DNA from: Candidatus Brocadiaceae bacterium | GTDB taxonomy: Bacteria > Planctomycetota > Brocadiia > SM23-32 | Direction: 5' to 3' | Assembly: GCA_030615435.1 (NCBI GenBank) | Contig: JAUWZH010000168.1 | Location: 1-5,925, forward strand | Length of the DNA stretch: 5,925 nt | In this document: positions 1 to 5,925 of the stretch, piece by piece | Layout: each line of letters starts with the position of its first letter | Numbering within the stretch: the first letter of the stretch is position 1 | Notes under the pieces: model-generated | What the model was told of the DNA's origin: nothing | What the model saw: only the letters and a program-made list of their open reading frames with translations | The model's database searches: none | Program-made: the position numbers and the translations under genes

Positions 1-896
1 GTGCAGCAGATGCCGGAAATCTGGATGCCGTCCGCACCCGCCTGCCTGGCTTTCTCCTGCATCTCTTCGTCGTAGGCTGCGGCCACGATCATCTCCGAGA
101 GGGTAGGCTCGTGGCCATGGACTATCACGTTGACCGCCTCGGGGCGGATCACGCCGAGATTCGAGCGGGCCTTGATCGGCTCGGGGCCGCCGAAGAGCAC
201 GTCGCTGAAGTCCGTGGCATACATGCTGCCGCCCCAGCCGTCGGAAAGCGCCGTGCGGATGGCGGTGCGCAGGATGTGGATCGCCTCGTTGTCCACGCCG
301 ATGTTGGTGGCGTGCATGGCCCTGACGACGTCCGCGTCAATGCCCGTAGGCGTGACGCCGATGGCGGCCCATTTTCCCTGGAGGGGCTGAGGGGCGCGGG
401 AGACCAGGCGCAGGACGCCCTCCTGGCGCCCGAAATCCTCAAATGCCTTCTCCGCCACGCCGCCGGCGATTTCGTTCAGGCCCTTGCCCGCCTGTTCGAC
501 GCCGAATTCCTCGGCCAAAGCGCGAAGTTTGCTCTCGTCCTTGATCTCGTAACCTGCGGCCTTGCCCTCCGAGGTGAGCTTGAGCGTGTGCACTATGTCG
601 CGGCCGTGGTCGGAATGAGCGGAGGCGCCCGCAGCGACGTGCCGGGCGAAGTTGCGGGCCGCTATGACGTGCGCGGTGGCACCGCAGACGCCCCGGGCGG
701 CTCCTCCACCGAAGGGATCAATGCGGCACGGGCCCATCACGCAGTTCTTGCAGCACAGCCCGAGCATGCCGAAATCGCACTGCGGCTGAACCGCCTCGAA
801 GCGGTCCCATGCGAGCTCGTATCCCTTGCCCGCGCTGTGATCTATCAACTGCTGCGAGGCCGGATCAGCGCTGCGTTCCTTTCCTCTTGCAGCCAT
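1..896 (-). CDS. cooS: Anaerobic Ni-Fe carbon monoxide dehydrogenase catalytic subunit CooS (N-terminal part; continues beyond the window)
   Basis: Catalyses reversible oxidation of CO with water to CO2, two electrons and two protons at a nickel-iron-sulfur C-cluster; the family works as a cytoplasmic homodimer. Seen: 298 codons from an ATG at 896, still open at base 1. C40 and C48 fit the inter-subunit D-cluster; C49, C52, C57 and C71 (CCKNCVMGPCR, then GVCG) fit the B-cluster. HGHEPTLSE at 260-268 holds the C-cluster histidine (probably H262), and GICCT at 295 onward gives the first C-cluster cysteine. The family is usually about 620-640 residues, so roughly half is missing, including the remaining C-cluster cysteines. 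The start is secure: a strong GGAGG-rich ribosome site precedes it, and an in-frame stop (939-941) lies upstream with no other start codon between. It lies 116 bases downstream of cooC on the same strand, probably in one operon. The cluster residues visible are all intact. It could be a stand-alone CooS or the CODH subunit of an acetyl-CoA synthase complex (AcsA); genes beyond the left edge would decide. Confidence 0.97.
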   Translation of the reverse strand, partial: MAARGKERSADPASQQLIDHSAGKGYELAWDRFEAVQPQCDFGMLGLCCKNCVMGPCRIDPFGGGAARGVCGATAHVIAARNFARHVAAGASAHSDHGRDIVHTLKLTSEGKAAGYEIKDESKLRALAEEFGVEQAGKGLNEIAGGVAEKAFEDFGRQEGVLRLVSRAPQPLQGKWAAIGVTPTGIDADVVRAMHATNIGVDNEAIHILRTAIRTALSDGWGGSMYATDFSDVLFGGPEPIKARSNLGVIRPEAVNVIVHGHEPTLSEMIVAAAYDEEMQEKARQAGADGIQISGICC

Positions 897-910
897 CCAC
901 CTCCTCCTCC
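897..910 (-). promoter_or_regulatory. Strong ribosome binding site of cooS
   Basis: On the minus strand the bases directly before the cooS ATG read GGAGGAGGAGGTGG. This is three overlapping GGAGG-type cores, so one of them always lies at a workable distance (one core is 6 bases from the ATG). It fixes the start at 896 and suggests strong translation compared with the weak site in front of cooC. Confidence 0.8.
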
Positions 911-1012
911 GATCTGTTGCAGTGAAAACGCGATGCCTTCATTCGCAATCAGCTTGCAAGGCCTTCCCGCCGGGCCACGAGCCGTTTCCTCCGCCGTCGC
1001 CGAACCATGAGG

Positions 1013-1780
1013 CTACGGGGACCGAACGGGAACGCCAGAGAGTATCTCCTCAACCCACCGCCGCTGCTCCGGGGTATCCCTGTAGGCACACACACCCTCC
1101 AGGTCCGAGGCGGCGATGGTCGGGTCGTAGGGAATCCTTGCCAGGACGGGAAGCGGAGAAACCTGCTTCTCGATGTAGTCTAACTCTTTGGGCTCCCTGT
1201 ACTTATTGATGACCACCCCGACGTCCTGTATCCCGATGTCCGAGGCGCACCTCCGCACCAGCAGCGCGGTCTGGATGCTTCTGCGCCCGGGCTCCACCAC
1301 CACGAGCATCATGTCCACCCCGCGAGCCGTCCCACGGCTCAGGTGTTCGATGCCGGCCTCCATGTCAAGGACGACGACCTGGCCTTTGCGGTAGAGAAGA
1401 TGGGAGAGCAGCGCGCAGACGAAGGCGTTCTCCGGGCAAAAACACCCTGCGCCGCCCTTCTTGAGTCGGCCCATCCGCAACAGCTTCACCCCGTTTGACT
1501 CCACGGCGTATTGCTCCGGGATATCGTCCACCTTCGGGTTCAGAGAGAAGAACTCCCCGGGGCTTCCCGTGGAGCCGGTGCGCTCCTGAATCAGGTCTTT
1601 CAGCTCGATGATGGGCCTCGGCTCGACCGACTCCGCGAGCCCCAGCGCCATTGCCGCGTTGGCATCGGGGTCGGCATCTATGAGGATAACGTCTCGCCCC
1701 GCCGCCGCAAGGTACCTGGCCACAAACACGGCGATCGTCGTCTTCCCGGCCCCACCTTTGCCCGTTATTGCAAGCTTCAC
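1013..1780 (-). CDS. cooC: CooC, nickel-insertion ATPase that matures carbon monoxide dehydrogenase
   Basis: A cytoplasmic P-loop ATPase of the MinD/SIMIBI class. The family uses ATP-dependent dimerisation to help load nickel into the C-cluster of CooS. Seen in 255 residues: deviant Walker A GKGGAGKTT at 7-15 with the signature lysine K8, DADPDAN at 35-41, the CFC metal-binding pair C113/C115 within GAGCFCPEN, the switch/Walker B stretch DMEAGIEHL at 139-147, and VVVEPGRRS at 160-168. These are hallmark CooC motifs, and the length is normal for the family. The start is a GTG at 1780; an in-frame stop lies a short way upstream with no other start codon between, and the Shine-Dalgarno is weak (AAAGAG a few bases before). 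The stop is TAG. It precedes cooS on the same strand, so maturase and client are probably co-transcribed. ParA/MinD or NifH-like ATPases are excluded by the CXC pair and the DMEAGIEHL motif. Confidence 0.96.
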   Translation of the reverse strand: MKLAITGKGGAGKTTIAVFVARYLAAAGRDVILIDADPDANAAMALGLAESVEPRPIIELKDLIQERTGSTGSPGEFFSLNPKVDDIPEQYAVESNGVKLLRMGRLKKGGAGCFCPENAFVCALLSHLLYRKGQVVVLDMEAGIEHLSRGTARGVDMMLVVVEPGRRSIQTALLVRRCASDIGIQDVGVVINKYREPKELDYIEKQVSPLPVLARIPYDPTIAASDLEGVCAYRDTPEQRRWVEEILSGVPVRSP

Positions 1781-2372
1781 GCTCTTTGTCGCTCGAAAAG
1801 GCGCGGCTCCTGCGCCTCAAGGCCGCCGCTTGAACCAGCAGACGCATTCGACACCGGGGCGATACGGCTCTCTCGCCGTCAGTACCGGCACAAGGCATCC
1901 AGATTCTCGAAGCAAAGTCCTTTATTTTAGTATGGCGGGCGAAGTCCGTCAAGGCAACGGAGTCTCTCTGGCTGGATGTGCCCCCGGTGGCAGATTGGCC
2001 GATGTTTACCGTCGAGGCTGCGGGCGGGAGCTCGGACGGCGACGTGGGGTCCGCCGGTCGCCCTGGGAGTAAACCTCTCGGCAGCGAAGCACGAGAGCTG
2101 CAAGCTGGTCGGCAAACCTGAGTTGAGCACAACGTCACCGCATCTGCGCGCTCGGCACACGGGGTCAGGCACTGTGGGCCATCGCGTAGCCGACACACCG
2201 AAGGTTCCATGGCTGGCGGAATTGGCTGGCAGCACCAGCCTTCCTGTCCGAATGGCCTCGCGACTGCCTGCCGTGGCCGGGAACATCCCTTCGGGTTGTC
2301 AGGTGTCAGAGCAGCCCCAAGACGAACACGCTTCTCGGACTTCCGTCAGCATGCCCCAAGGACATCCCGCAA
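1781..2372. other. 592-base intergenic region between the ankyrin gene and cooC
   Basis: Bases 1781-1952 hold the leader and promoter of cooC. The remaining 420 bases (1953-2372) show no gene I can support: frames are open here on both strands, but their translations are arginine- and proline-rich, lack recognisable motifs and run antisense or out of frame into the neighbouring genes. I found no tRNA, no T-run terminator after the ankyrin gene, and no mobile element ends. In the leader, the minus strand can form a small hairpin, ACGGC-GAGAGA-GCCGT (1879-1864), without a following T-run. Confidence 0.6.
1924..1952 (-). promoter_or_regulatory. Predicted sigma-70-type promoter of the cooC-cooS operon
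   Basis: Read on the minus strand, a -35 box TTGACG (1952-1947) is followed by exactly 17 bases and a -10 box TAAAAT (1929-1924), each 5 of 6 to the consensus. Transcription would begin near 1917, leaving a leader of about 137 bases before the cooC GTG. The boxes sit in the only AT-rich patch of an otherwise GC-rich gap. I see no clear CooA-like or FNR-like dyad next to it, so CO- or oxygen-dependent control is not shown. Confidence 0.55.
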
Positions 2373-4397
2373 TCACGGGCCGTTCTCCTGCGCTGCGTGT
2401 TCTTTCAGGAGCTGAATCATGTCCTGGTTGTCCGTTTCCTCTGCGGCCGACAAAGGCGTGCGACCACCCTCACCGTGAGCATTCACGTCCGCCCCGGCTT
2501 CGATCAGGAAGCGGGCCGTCTCCAGATGGTTGCACATGGCTGCAAAGCAGAGCGGTGTCTCCCCCGTATCCGTCAGGGCGTTCACGTCCGCTCCGGCAGC
2601 GACCAGGGTCTTTGCCGTCATGGGGTTTTCGCCAGCGGCTGCCCAATGCAAGGGCGTCGCTCCGGAATATGCCTCGGCATTGACGTCCGCCCCGGCATCC
2701 AGAAGCATGGCTACGACCTCTTCGCGGCCGTGCCGCGCTGCCAGGTGCAAAGCGGTTCCCCAGTACCCCATTCGCGCCCGGGCCAGATCCGGATTCTCGT
2801 CAAGCATGGCTCCTACGATCTCAGCAAGTCCCCAGGCAGCTGCAACGAAGATATCCACTGCGATGCCATATTCGGCGAGCAAACTCTCCCCTTCTCCCGA
2901 CGGCCATGGGCGCACCAGAGCGGCGTGCACTGGTGTTTGCCCAAGGGCGTCGAGCGCGTTGACATCCGCCCCTGCTTGGACCAGCAATTCTCCGTGCCGC
3001 CTGAGGACACTCTGTGCGGCCTGATGCAGGGGCGTGCGGCCGAGGCAGTCACGCGCACTGGCATCCGCGCCGGCTTCCAGGAACGGCCCCAAGATGCCCC
3101 GCGTCCAACTGCTGGCTGCCATGTGAAGGGGTTGAGCGCAGCCGTATGCTTCCGCGTACATGTCTGCGCCGGCCTCCAGCAGCATTCTCACGACTTCCAC
3201 CTGCACCGCATTATCCACCTCGGTACGGGGTGGGGGGCCAGTCAGGGCACAGTGGAGAGGTATCACGCCATGCTCAGCCCTTGTGTTCGGATCAGCGCCT
3301 GCCTCAATGAGCTGCTGAACAAGGGCGGGGTTTCTTCGCTGCGCTGCCCAGTGCAGAGGGGTCCAGCCGGGGCCGGCCCGGGCATTGGCGGGTTTGCCGT
3401 TCGCCCGCAACATCTCCGACGCCCTCTCGTGCTCGTCCAAGCCGATGGCGACGAAGATGTCTTCTTTGGCTCCCGCCTTTCGAAGCAGCGCGGCCATTTG
3501 GGGCTTCTGTGCGTAGGCGGCCGTCTGGAGGGGAGTCAAGCACTCTGGACCCGCCTCATCTACCCGAGCGCCTGCTTGCAGCAGAAGCTGAGCGGTTTCC
3601 AGCTGCCCCTGCTTCGCCGCGGCATGCAGAGGGCTCTCACCTGAGCGACTGCGGGCGCGAGCAAGAGAGGGGTCGTCCTCAAGAAGGGAGCGCAGCCGCT
3701 TTGAGTCGCCGAGAGCTGCGGCGCCGAACAGGTTAAGCTGCGCACCGTGGCGGCGCAGCAGGCCGGCCAGTGCGTCGTGCCTGCGCGACACCGCCTTGCG
3801 CGACGCCGCATAGTAGAGAGGTGTCTGTCCGGTATCGTTGACCGCATTTGGATCGGCGCCTGCTTCCAGCAGGAGGCACACAACCGGCAGCGGTGACCCG
3901 TGCAATGCGGCCCTGTGGAGAGTTGTACCGCCCCGGTGATCTGTCGCATTCACAGAAGCCCCGGCATTCAGCAGGAGCCTCACCATCTTCGGTCCCCCGC
4001 CGAACAGGGCCAGGCGCAAAGAGGTCTCCCCGGAGGAGTCTTTCGCTTCAATATCCGCGCCCGCCTCGAGCAGCAGGCGCACTGTCTCGACGGACCGGCT
4101 GGCAGCAGCCCAGTGCAGAGGCGTTTGCCTGCGGCCCGGCTCGACCGCGTTGACGTCGACGCCGTTCTCAAGCAGCAGGCCTACGATGTCCGCATAGCCC
4201 CGGCTTGCGGCCAGGTGAAGCGGCGTCACGCCCAGCTCATTGGTGCTCTTCGCCAGGTGCGCGTCGGCTTCCAGTAGCTGCTTTACGCGTTGCGCGCAGC
4301 CCAGCGTGGCCGCGGAATGGATGTCGTCCGCTTTGGCGCTAAGCGCCCCGACAGTCAGAAGGACAAGCAGCAACGCTGCGCGGCATGGAGTTCTCAT
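2373..4397 (-). CDS. Secreted ankyrin-repeat protein with about 20 repeats
   Basis: Ankyrin repeats are helical scaffolds that bind other proteins; no enzymatic domain is visible and the partner is unknown. Seen in 674 residues: a Sec signal peptide (MRTPCRAALLLVLLTVGALSA, likely cut after AKA near residue 23), then ankyrin repeats to the C-terminus. Typical units read TPLHWAA...LLLEAGADVNA. Repeats starting near residues 25, 222, 313 and 515 are divergent, of the type IFVAA..G...V..LL.ENPDLARAR, and split the array into blocks of about 6, 3, 6 and 5 repeats. No lipobox, transmembrane anchor or sorting signal is seen, so it is probably periplasmic or extracellular. The start at 4397 is chosen because GGAGGA lies 6 bases before it; an ATG at 4403 abuts that site directly, and one at 4475 would add 26 residues that bury the signal peptide. 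It is 592 bases from cooC, with a promoter between, so probably not in that operon. Its reading frame is unbroken. Confidence 0.93.
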   Translation of the reverse strand: MRTPCRAALLLVLLTVGALSAKADDIHSAATLGCAQRVKQLLEADAHLAKSTNELGVTPLHLAASRGYADIVGLLLENGVDVNAVEPGRRQTPLHWAAASRSVETVRLLLEAGADIEAKDSSGETSLRLALFGGGPKMVRLLLNAGASVNATDHRGGTTLHRAALHGSPLPVVCLLLEAGADPNAVNDTGQTPLYYAASRKAVSRRHDALAGLLRRHGAQLNLFGAAALGDSKRLRSLLEDDPSLARARSRSGESPLHAAAKQGQLETAQLLLQAGARVDEAGPECLTPLQTAAYAQKPQMAALLRKAGAKEDIFVAIGLDEHERASEMLRANGKPANARAGPGWTPLHWAAQRRNPALVQQLIEAGADPNTRAEHGVIPLHCALTGPPPRTEVDNAVQVEVVRMLLEAGADMYAEAYGCAQPLHMAASSWTRGILGPFLEAGADASARDCLGRTPLHQAAQSVLRRHGELLVQAGADVNALDALGQTPVHAALVRPWPSGEGESLLAEYGIAVDIFVAAAWGLAEIVGAMLDENPDLARARMGYWGTALHLAARHGREEVVAMLLDAGADVNAEAYSGATPLHWAAAGENPMTAKTLVAAGADVNALTDTGETPLCFAAMCNHLETARFLIEAGADVNAHGEGGRTPLSAAEETDNQDMIQLLKEHAAQENGP
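2376..4325 (-). repeat. Tandem ankyrin array in four blocks, within the coding sequence
   Basis: The coding sequence repeats about every 99 bases (33 residues). Block starts, marked by a divergent opening repeat, lie near bases 4325 (IHSAATLG), 3731 (LFGAAALG), 3458 (IFVAIGLD) and 2855 (IFVAAAWG). Three of the four openers share a later segment like (D/N)PxLARAR or a decayed form of it. The pattern suggests duplication of multi-repeat blocks as well as single repeats. Individual units have diverged, so this is a protein repeat rather than an exact DNA repeat. Confidence 0.75.
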
Positions 4398-4403
4398 TTC
4401 CAT

Positions 4404-4409
4404 TCCTCC
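4404..4409 (-). promoter_or_regulatory. Ribosome binding site that decides the ankyrin gene start
   Basis: The minus strand reads GGAGGA, then ATGGAA, then ATG. The first ATG (4403) touches the site, which is too close for initiation. The second (4397) is 6 bases away, an ideal spacing, and begins directly with a signal peptide. Confidence 0.75.
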
Positions 4410-4642
4410 ACAAGGAGAGGCCCGTGCCGATCCCACCGACCGGGACGCCGCAGCACGGCGGGCGGTCGTCTCCATAAATCACCCCGCAAACGGGCTTGAC
4501 TGGTCCCGAGTCTATTCGACCTGCCCTCAGTTGTGGTGCCACATTCTAAGTCAGAACCCCCTGAAGAGCCACTGCCGGCTGGCGCACGGGCCCGCAGATG
4601 AGGCAGCAGCGGCTCCTGTAGGATCACTAACATAAAGAGCAG

Positions 4643-4656
4643 CACCACAGGTGGTG
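4643..4656. repeat. 14-base palindrome, possible operator
   Basis: CACCACAGGTGGTG has perfect 6-base arms around a central AG. It lies about 60 bases upstream of the probable -35 box of the ATP-grasp gene, in the divergent region. The arms are simple (CACCAC), so chance is a real alternative; it has no partner copy elsewhere in the region that I can see. Confidence 0.3.
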
Positions 4657-4716
4657 GCAGGCCGAGCAGTATCCGACTCGGTAGTTCAGCAAAGGAGGTT
4701 CTCGTAGGGCAGGGAG

Positions 4717-4745
4717 TTGACTCTGTGGCGCTAAGCGAGTAGAGT
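4717..4745 (+). promoter_or_regulatory. Predicted sigma-70-type promoter of the ATP-grasp gene
   Basis: TTGACT (4717-4722; 5 of 6 to the -35 consensus), a 17-base spacer, then TAGAGT (4740-4745; 4 of 6 to the -10 consensus). Transcription would start near 4752, leaving about 35 bases before the ATG at 4787. The distance fits a dedicated promoter, although the -10 box is imperfect. Confidence 0.45.
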
Positions 4746-4786
4746 TCGGGACATCATTGCTTGCTAATCACACTTCACTGCACAAG

Positions 4787-5925
4787 ATGAACATCCCCCA
4801 ACGCATAAGAGAGATTGATCGTATCCTGGGGTCTCGCCGGTTGGTCTTTTTCGGAATACGCGGCAGTGATGCCGAAACTCTCCTCGAAGTTCCTCAGCTC
4901 GAAGAGGTCATCTCGCAAATAGCCCCTCTGAGAGCGCTTTCCATACGCGAGACCTGCCTGGAGGATCTCACGGGCGAGAGGATGGACCTAGCCCAGTACA
5001 ATATTGATCTTGACAAGCGGCCTGAAGTGGGCAGGATTCGCCGCGAATTGTTAAGAGCTTTTGAGCGGCCCTCCGCTGTCCTGGCGTACCGACCGTGTGC
5101 CGTCCTGGCATCTGCTTGCTTCCCCAGGTCAGATCGTGTTCTTTATCTGAATGTTTTTCACAAGAAGCAGGCGGCTTTCGAGCACAAGCCTTGGGTGGAA
5201 AGACAGCTTGGAGATCGGGGGATTCCTGTCCTTCCGTGGTCTTACCATGCGGATGACGAGATCGGCCTGATTCGAGAAGCAGCTCGGGCTGGTCCTCTGC
5301 TCTTGCGAACGAACCAGACCGATGGGGGAGCGGGACTCCGGCTCGTGCGAACTCCCGAGGAGATTGAGGACAAATGGCCGCCTCACTCGGACGGCTTTCT
5401 TGCGACCGCGCGCTTCTTATCGCCCAGCGTTCCGCTCAACGTCAACGCTTGCGTGTTTCCCGACGGCGAGGTCAGCCTGCACGCACCCTCATTGCAACTG
5501 ATCGGCATCCGATCGTGTACGAATCGGCCCTTCGGTTACTGCGGGAATGACTTCGCAAGAATCGGTGATCTTGATGTTCAAATCCTTGATGAACTGGAGA
5601 GAATAAGCATTGAAACCGGACAATGGCTCAGCCAGAATGGGTATGTAGGTGCCTTCGGCATTGACGCGTTGCTCTATCGGGATCGGGTGTACCTTACCGA
5701 GCTGAATCCACGGTTCCAGGGGTCTTCTCTATTCTCGGCGCACATTGACAGAGAACTCGCGAGGCCGGACATATATCTCGACCACATTGCCGCGTTTCTT
5801 CGTCTTCGCCCCGCCCCCCACATCCCGCTGCACGAACTTGTGAAACGTCAGCCTCCGCTGGCACACGTTGTCTGCCACAACATTGGGCCCAGCCCGGTCA
5901 GCGCAACAGACTACAATCCTGATTT
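4787..5925 (+). CDS. ATP-grasp domain protein, probable carboxylate-amine ligase (C-terminus beyond the window)
   Basis: ATP-grasp enzymes typically activate a carboxylate as an acyl phosphate and join it to an amine or thiol. Seen: 379 codons, open at the right edge. Residues 1-130 form an N-terminal region that fits a pre-ATP-grasp domain (LVFFGIRGSD at 19-28). FEHKPWVE at 131-138 has the lysine (K134) expected to contact ATP. The glycine-rich loop is RTNQTDGGAGLRLV at 174-187. NACVFPDGEVSLHAPSLQLIG at 220-240 matches the central strands, and GYVGAFGIDAL at 285-295 with ELNPRFQGSS at 305-314 matches the Mg-ATP site, giving E305 and N307 as likely metal ligands. The ATG at 4787 is chosen as the first ATG; the frame is open back to 4721, but only TTG (4757) and CTG (4778) precede it. 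No clear Shine-Dalgarno precedes the ATG, which is unusual here. The gene looks somewhat less GC-rich than its neighbours. Function beyond ATP-grasp, and the substrate, are unknown; a biotin-carboxylase-like or peptide-ligase role is equally possible. Confidence 0.88.
   Translation, partial: MNIPQRIREIDRILGSRRLVFFGIRGSDAETLLEVPQLEEVISQIAPLRALSIRETCLEDLTGERMDLAQYNIDLDKRPEVGRIRRELLRAFERPSAVLAYRPCAVLASACFPRSDRVLYLNVFHKKQAAFEHKPWVERQLGDRGIPVLPWSYHADDEIGLIREAARAGPLLLRTNQTDGGAGLRLVRTPEEIEDKWPPHSDGFLATARFLSPSVPLNVNACVFPDGEVSLHAPSLQLIGIRSCTNRPFGYCGNDFARIGDLDVQILDELERISIETGQWLSQNGYVGAFGIDALLYRDRVYLTELNPRFQGSSLFSAHIDRELARPDIYLDHIAAFLRLRPAPHIPLHELVKRQPPLAHVVCHNIGPSPVSATDYNPD

Larger units (their letters stand above)
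4398..4786. other. 389-base divergent intergenic region
   Basis: This separates the ankyrin gene (minus) from the ATP-grasp gene (plus). It contains the ankyrin ribosome site (4404-4409), a 6+2+6 palindrome (4643-4656), a small inverted repeat CCGAG/CTCGG (4662-4681), an AAAGGAGGT with no start codon at a usable distance (4691-4699) and a probable plus-strand promoter (4717-4745). For the ankyrin gene, a lone -10-like TAGAAT (4548-4543, minus strand) has no matching -35, so I do not call its promoter. No tRNA or small gene could be supported. Confidence 0.6.

Noticed and set aside
111..1010. Long plus-strand open frame across the cooS region
   Set aside because: It is antisense to cooS, whose minus-strand translation has the full cluster cysteine pattern. 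The plus-strand translation has no recognisable motif and reflects the high GC content.
1365..2210. Minus-strand open frame of 281 codons covering the gap and part of cooC
   Set aside because: Its second half is cooC read in the wrong frame (GRED, RRVCGQ type sequence). Its first half in the gap lacks any motif and is rich in arginine and proline.
2365..2378. Inverted repeat CCCG-N6-CGGG at the end of the ankyrin gene as a terminator
   Set aside because: The stem is only four pairs, overlaps the stop codon and has no T-run after it.
1976..2683. Plus-strand open frame of 235 codons across the gap
   Set aside because: It runs antisense into the ankyrin gene, has low-complexity composition and no recognisable domain.
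2397..3644. Long plus-strand open frame antisense to the ankyrin gene
   Set aside because: Repeated phrases such as HVRPGFDQ are the antisense image of the ankyrin repeats; the minus-strand product is clearly the real one.
4394..4648. Minus-strand open frame beginning with a hydrophobic stretch (MVLLFMLVIL)
   Set aside because: It uses a GTG start without a clear ribosome site, only about ten residues are hydrophobic, and the rest is arginine- and glycine-rich. It overlaps the ankyrin ribosome site and start.
4662..4700. tRNA-like stretch (GGTAGTTCAGC resembling a D-arm)
   Set aside because: No acceptor stem, anticodon arm or T-arm can be built around it.
5129..5386. Minus-strand open frame inside the ATP-grasp gene
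   Set aside because: It is antisense to a frame with ordered ATP-grasp motifs and has no motif of its own.

Overview
The window is bacterial (or less likely archaeal) DNA that looks GC-rich by eye. It holds four protein-coding genes; two run off the window edges. Three lie on the minus strand and one on the plus strand. The carbon monoxide dehydrogenase pair points to an anaerobe, or an organism with anaerobic metabolism, that handles CO or CO2. The long secreted ankyrin protein resembles those common in Planctomycetes, Armatimonadota, Hydrogenedentes and related lineages. No rRNA or other phylogenetic marker is present, so the taxon cannot be fixed.

Region 1 (1-1952, minus strand): a carbon monoxide dehydrogenase locus in the order cooC then cooS. 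CooC is the ATPase that matures the nickel-iron C-cluster of CooS, so the maturase is made just upstream of its client enzyme. Only the N-terminal 298 residues of CooS lie in the window, but they carry the complete D- and B-cluster cysteine pattern and the first C-cluster ligands. A good sigma-70-type promoter (TTGACG-N17-TAAAAT) lies about 140 bases upstream of cooC and probably drives both genes.

Region 2 (1781-2372): a 592-base gap with that promoter and leader at its cooC end. I can support no gene, tRNA or mobile element in the rest.

Region 3 (2373-4409, minus strand): one large gene for a protein of about 674 residues, with a Sec signal peptide followed by about 20 ankyrin repeats. The repeats fall into four blocks, each opened by a distinctive divergent repeat. 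Choosing the start by its ribosome binding site exposes the signal peptide.

Region 4 (4398-4786): a 389-base divergent intergenic region with a plausible plus-strand promoter, a short palindrome and an unused perfect Shine-Dalgarno sequence.

Region 5 (4787-5925, plus strand): the first 379 residues of an ATP-grasp ligase-like protein, open at the window edge. Its substrate cannot be told from sequence.

Only cooC and cooS are clearly linked in function. The ankyrin gene has its own spacing, and the ATP-grasp gene is transcribed away from the rest. No insertion sequence, CRISPR array, phage gene or defence gene was recognised.
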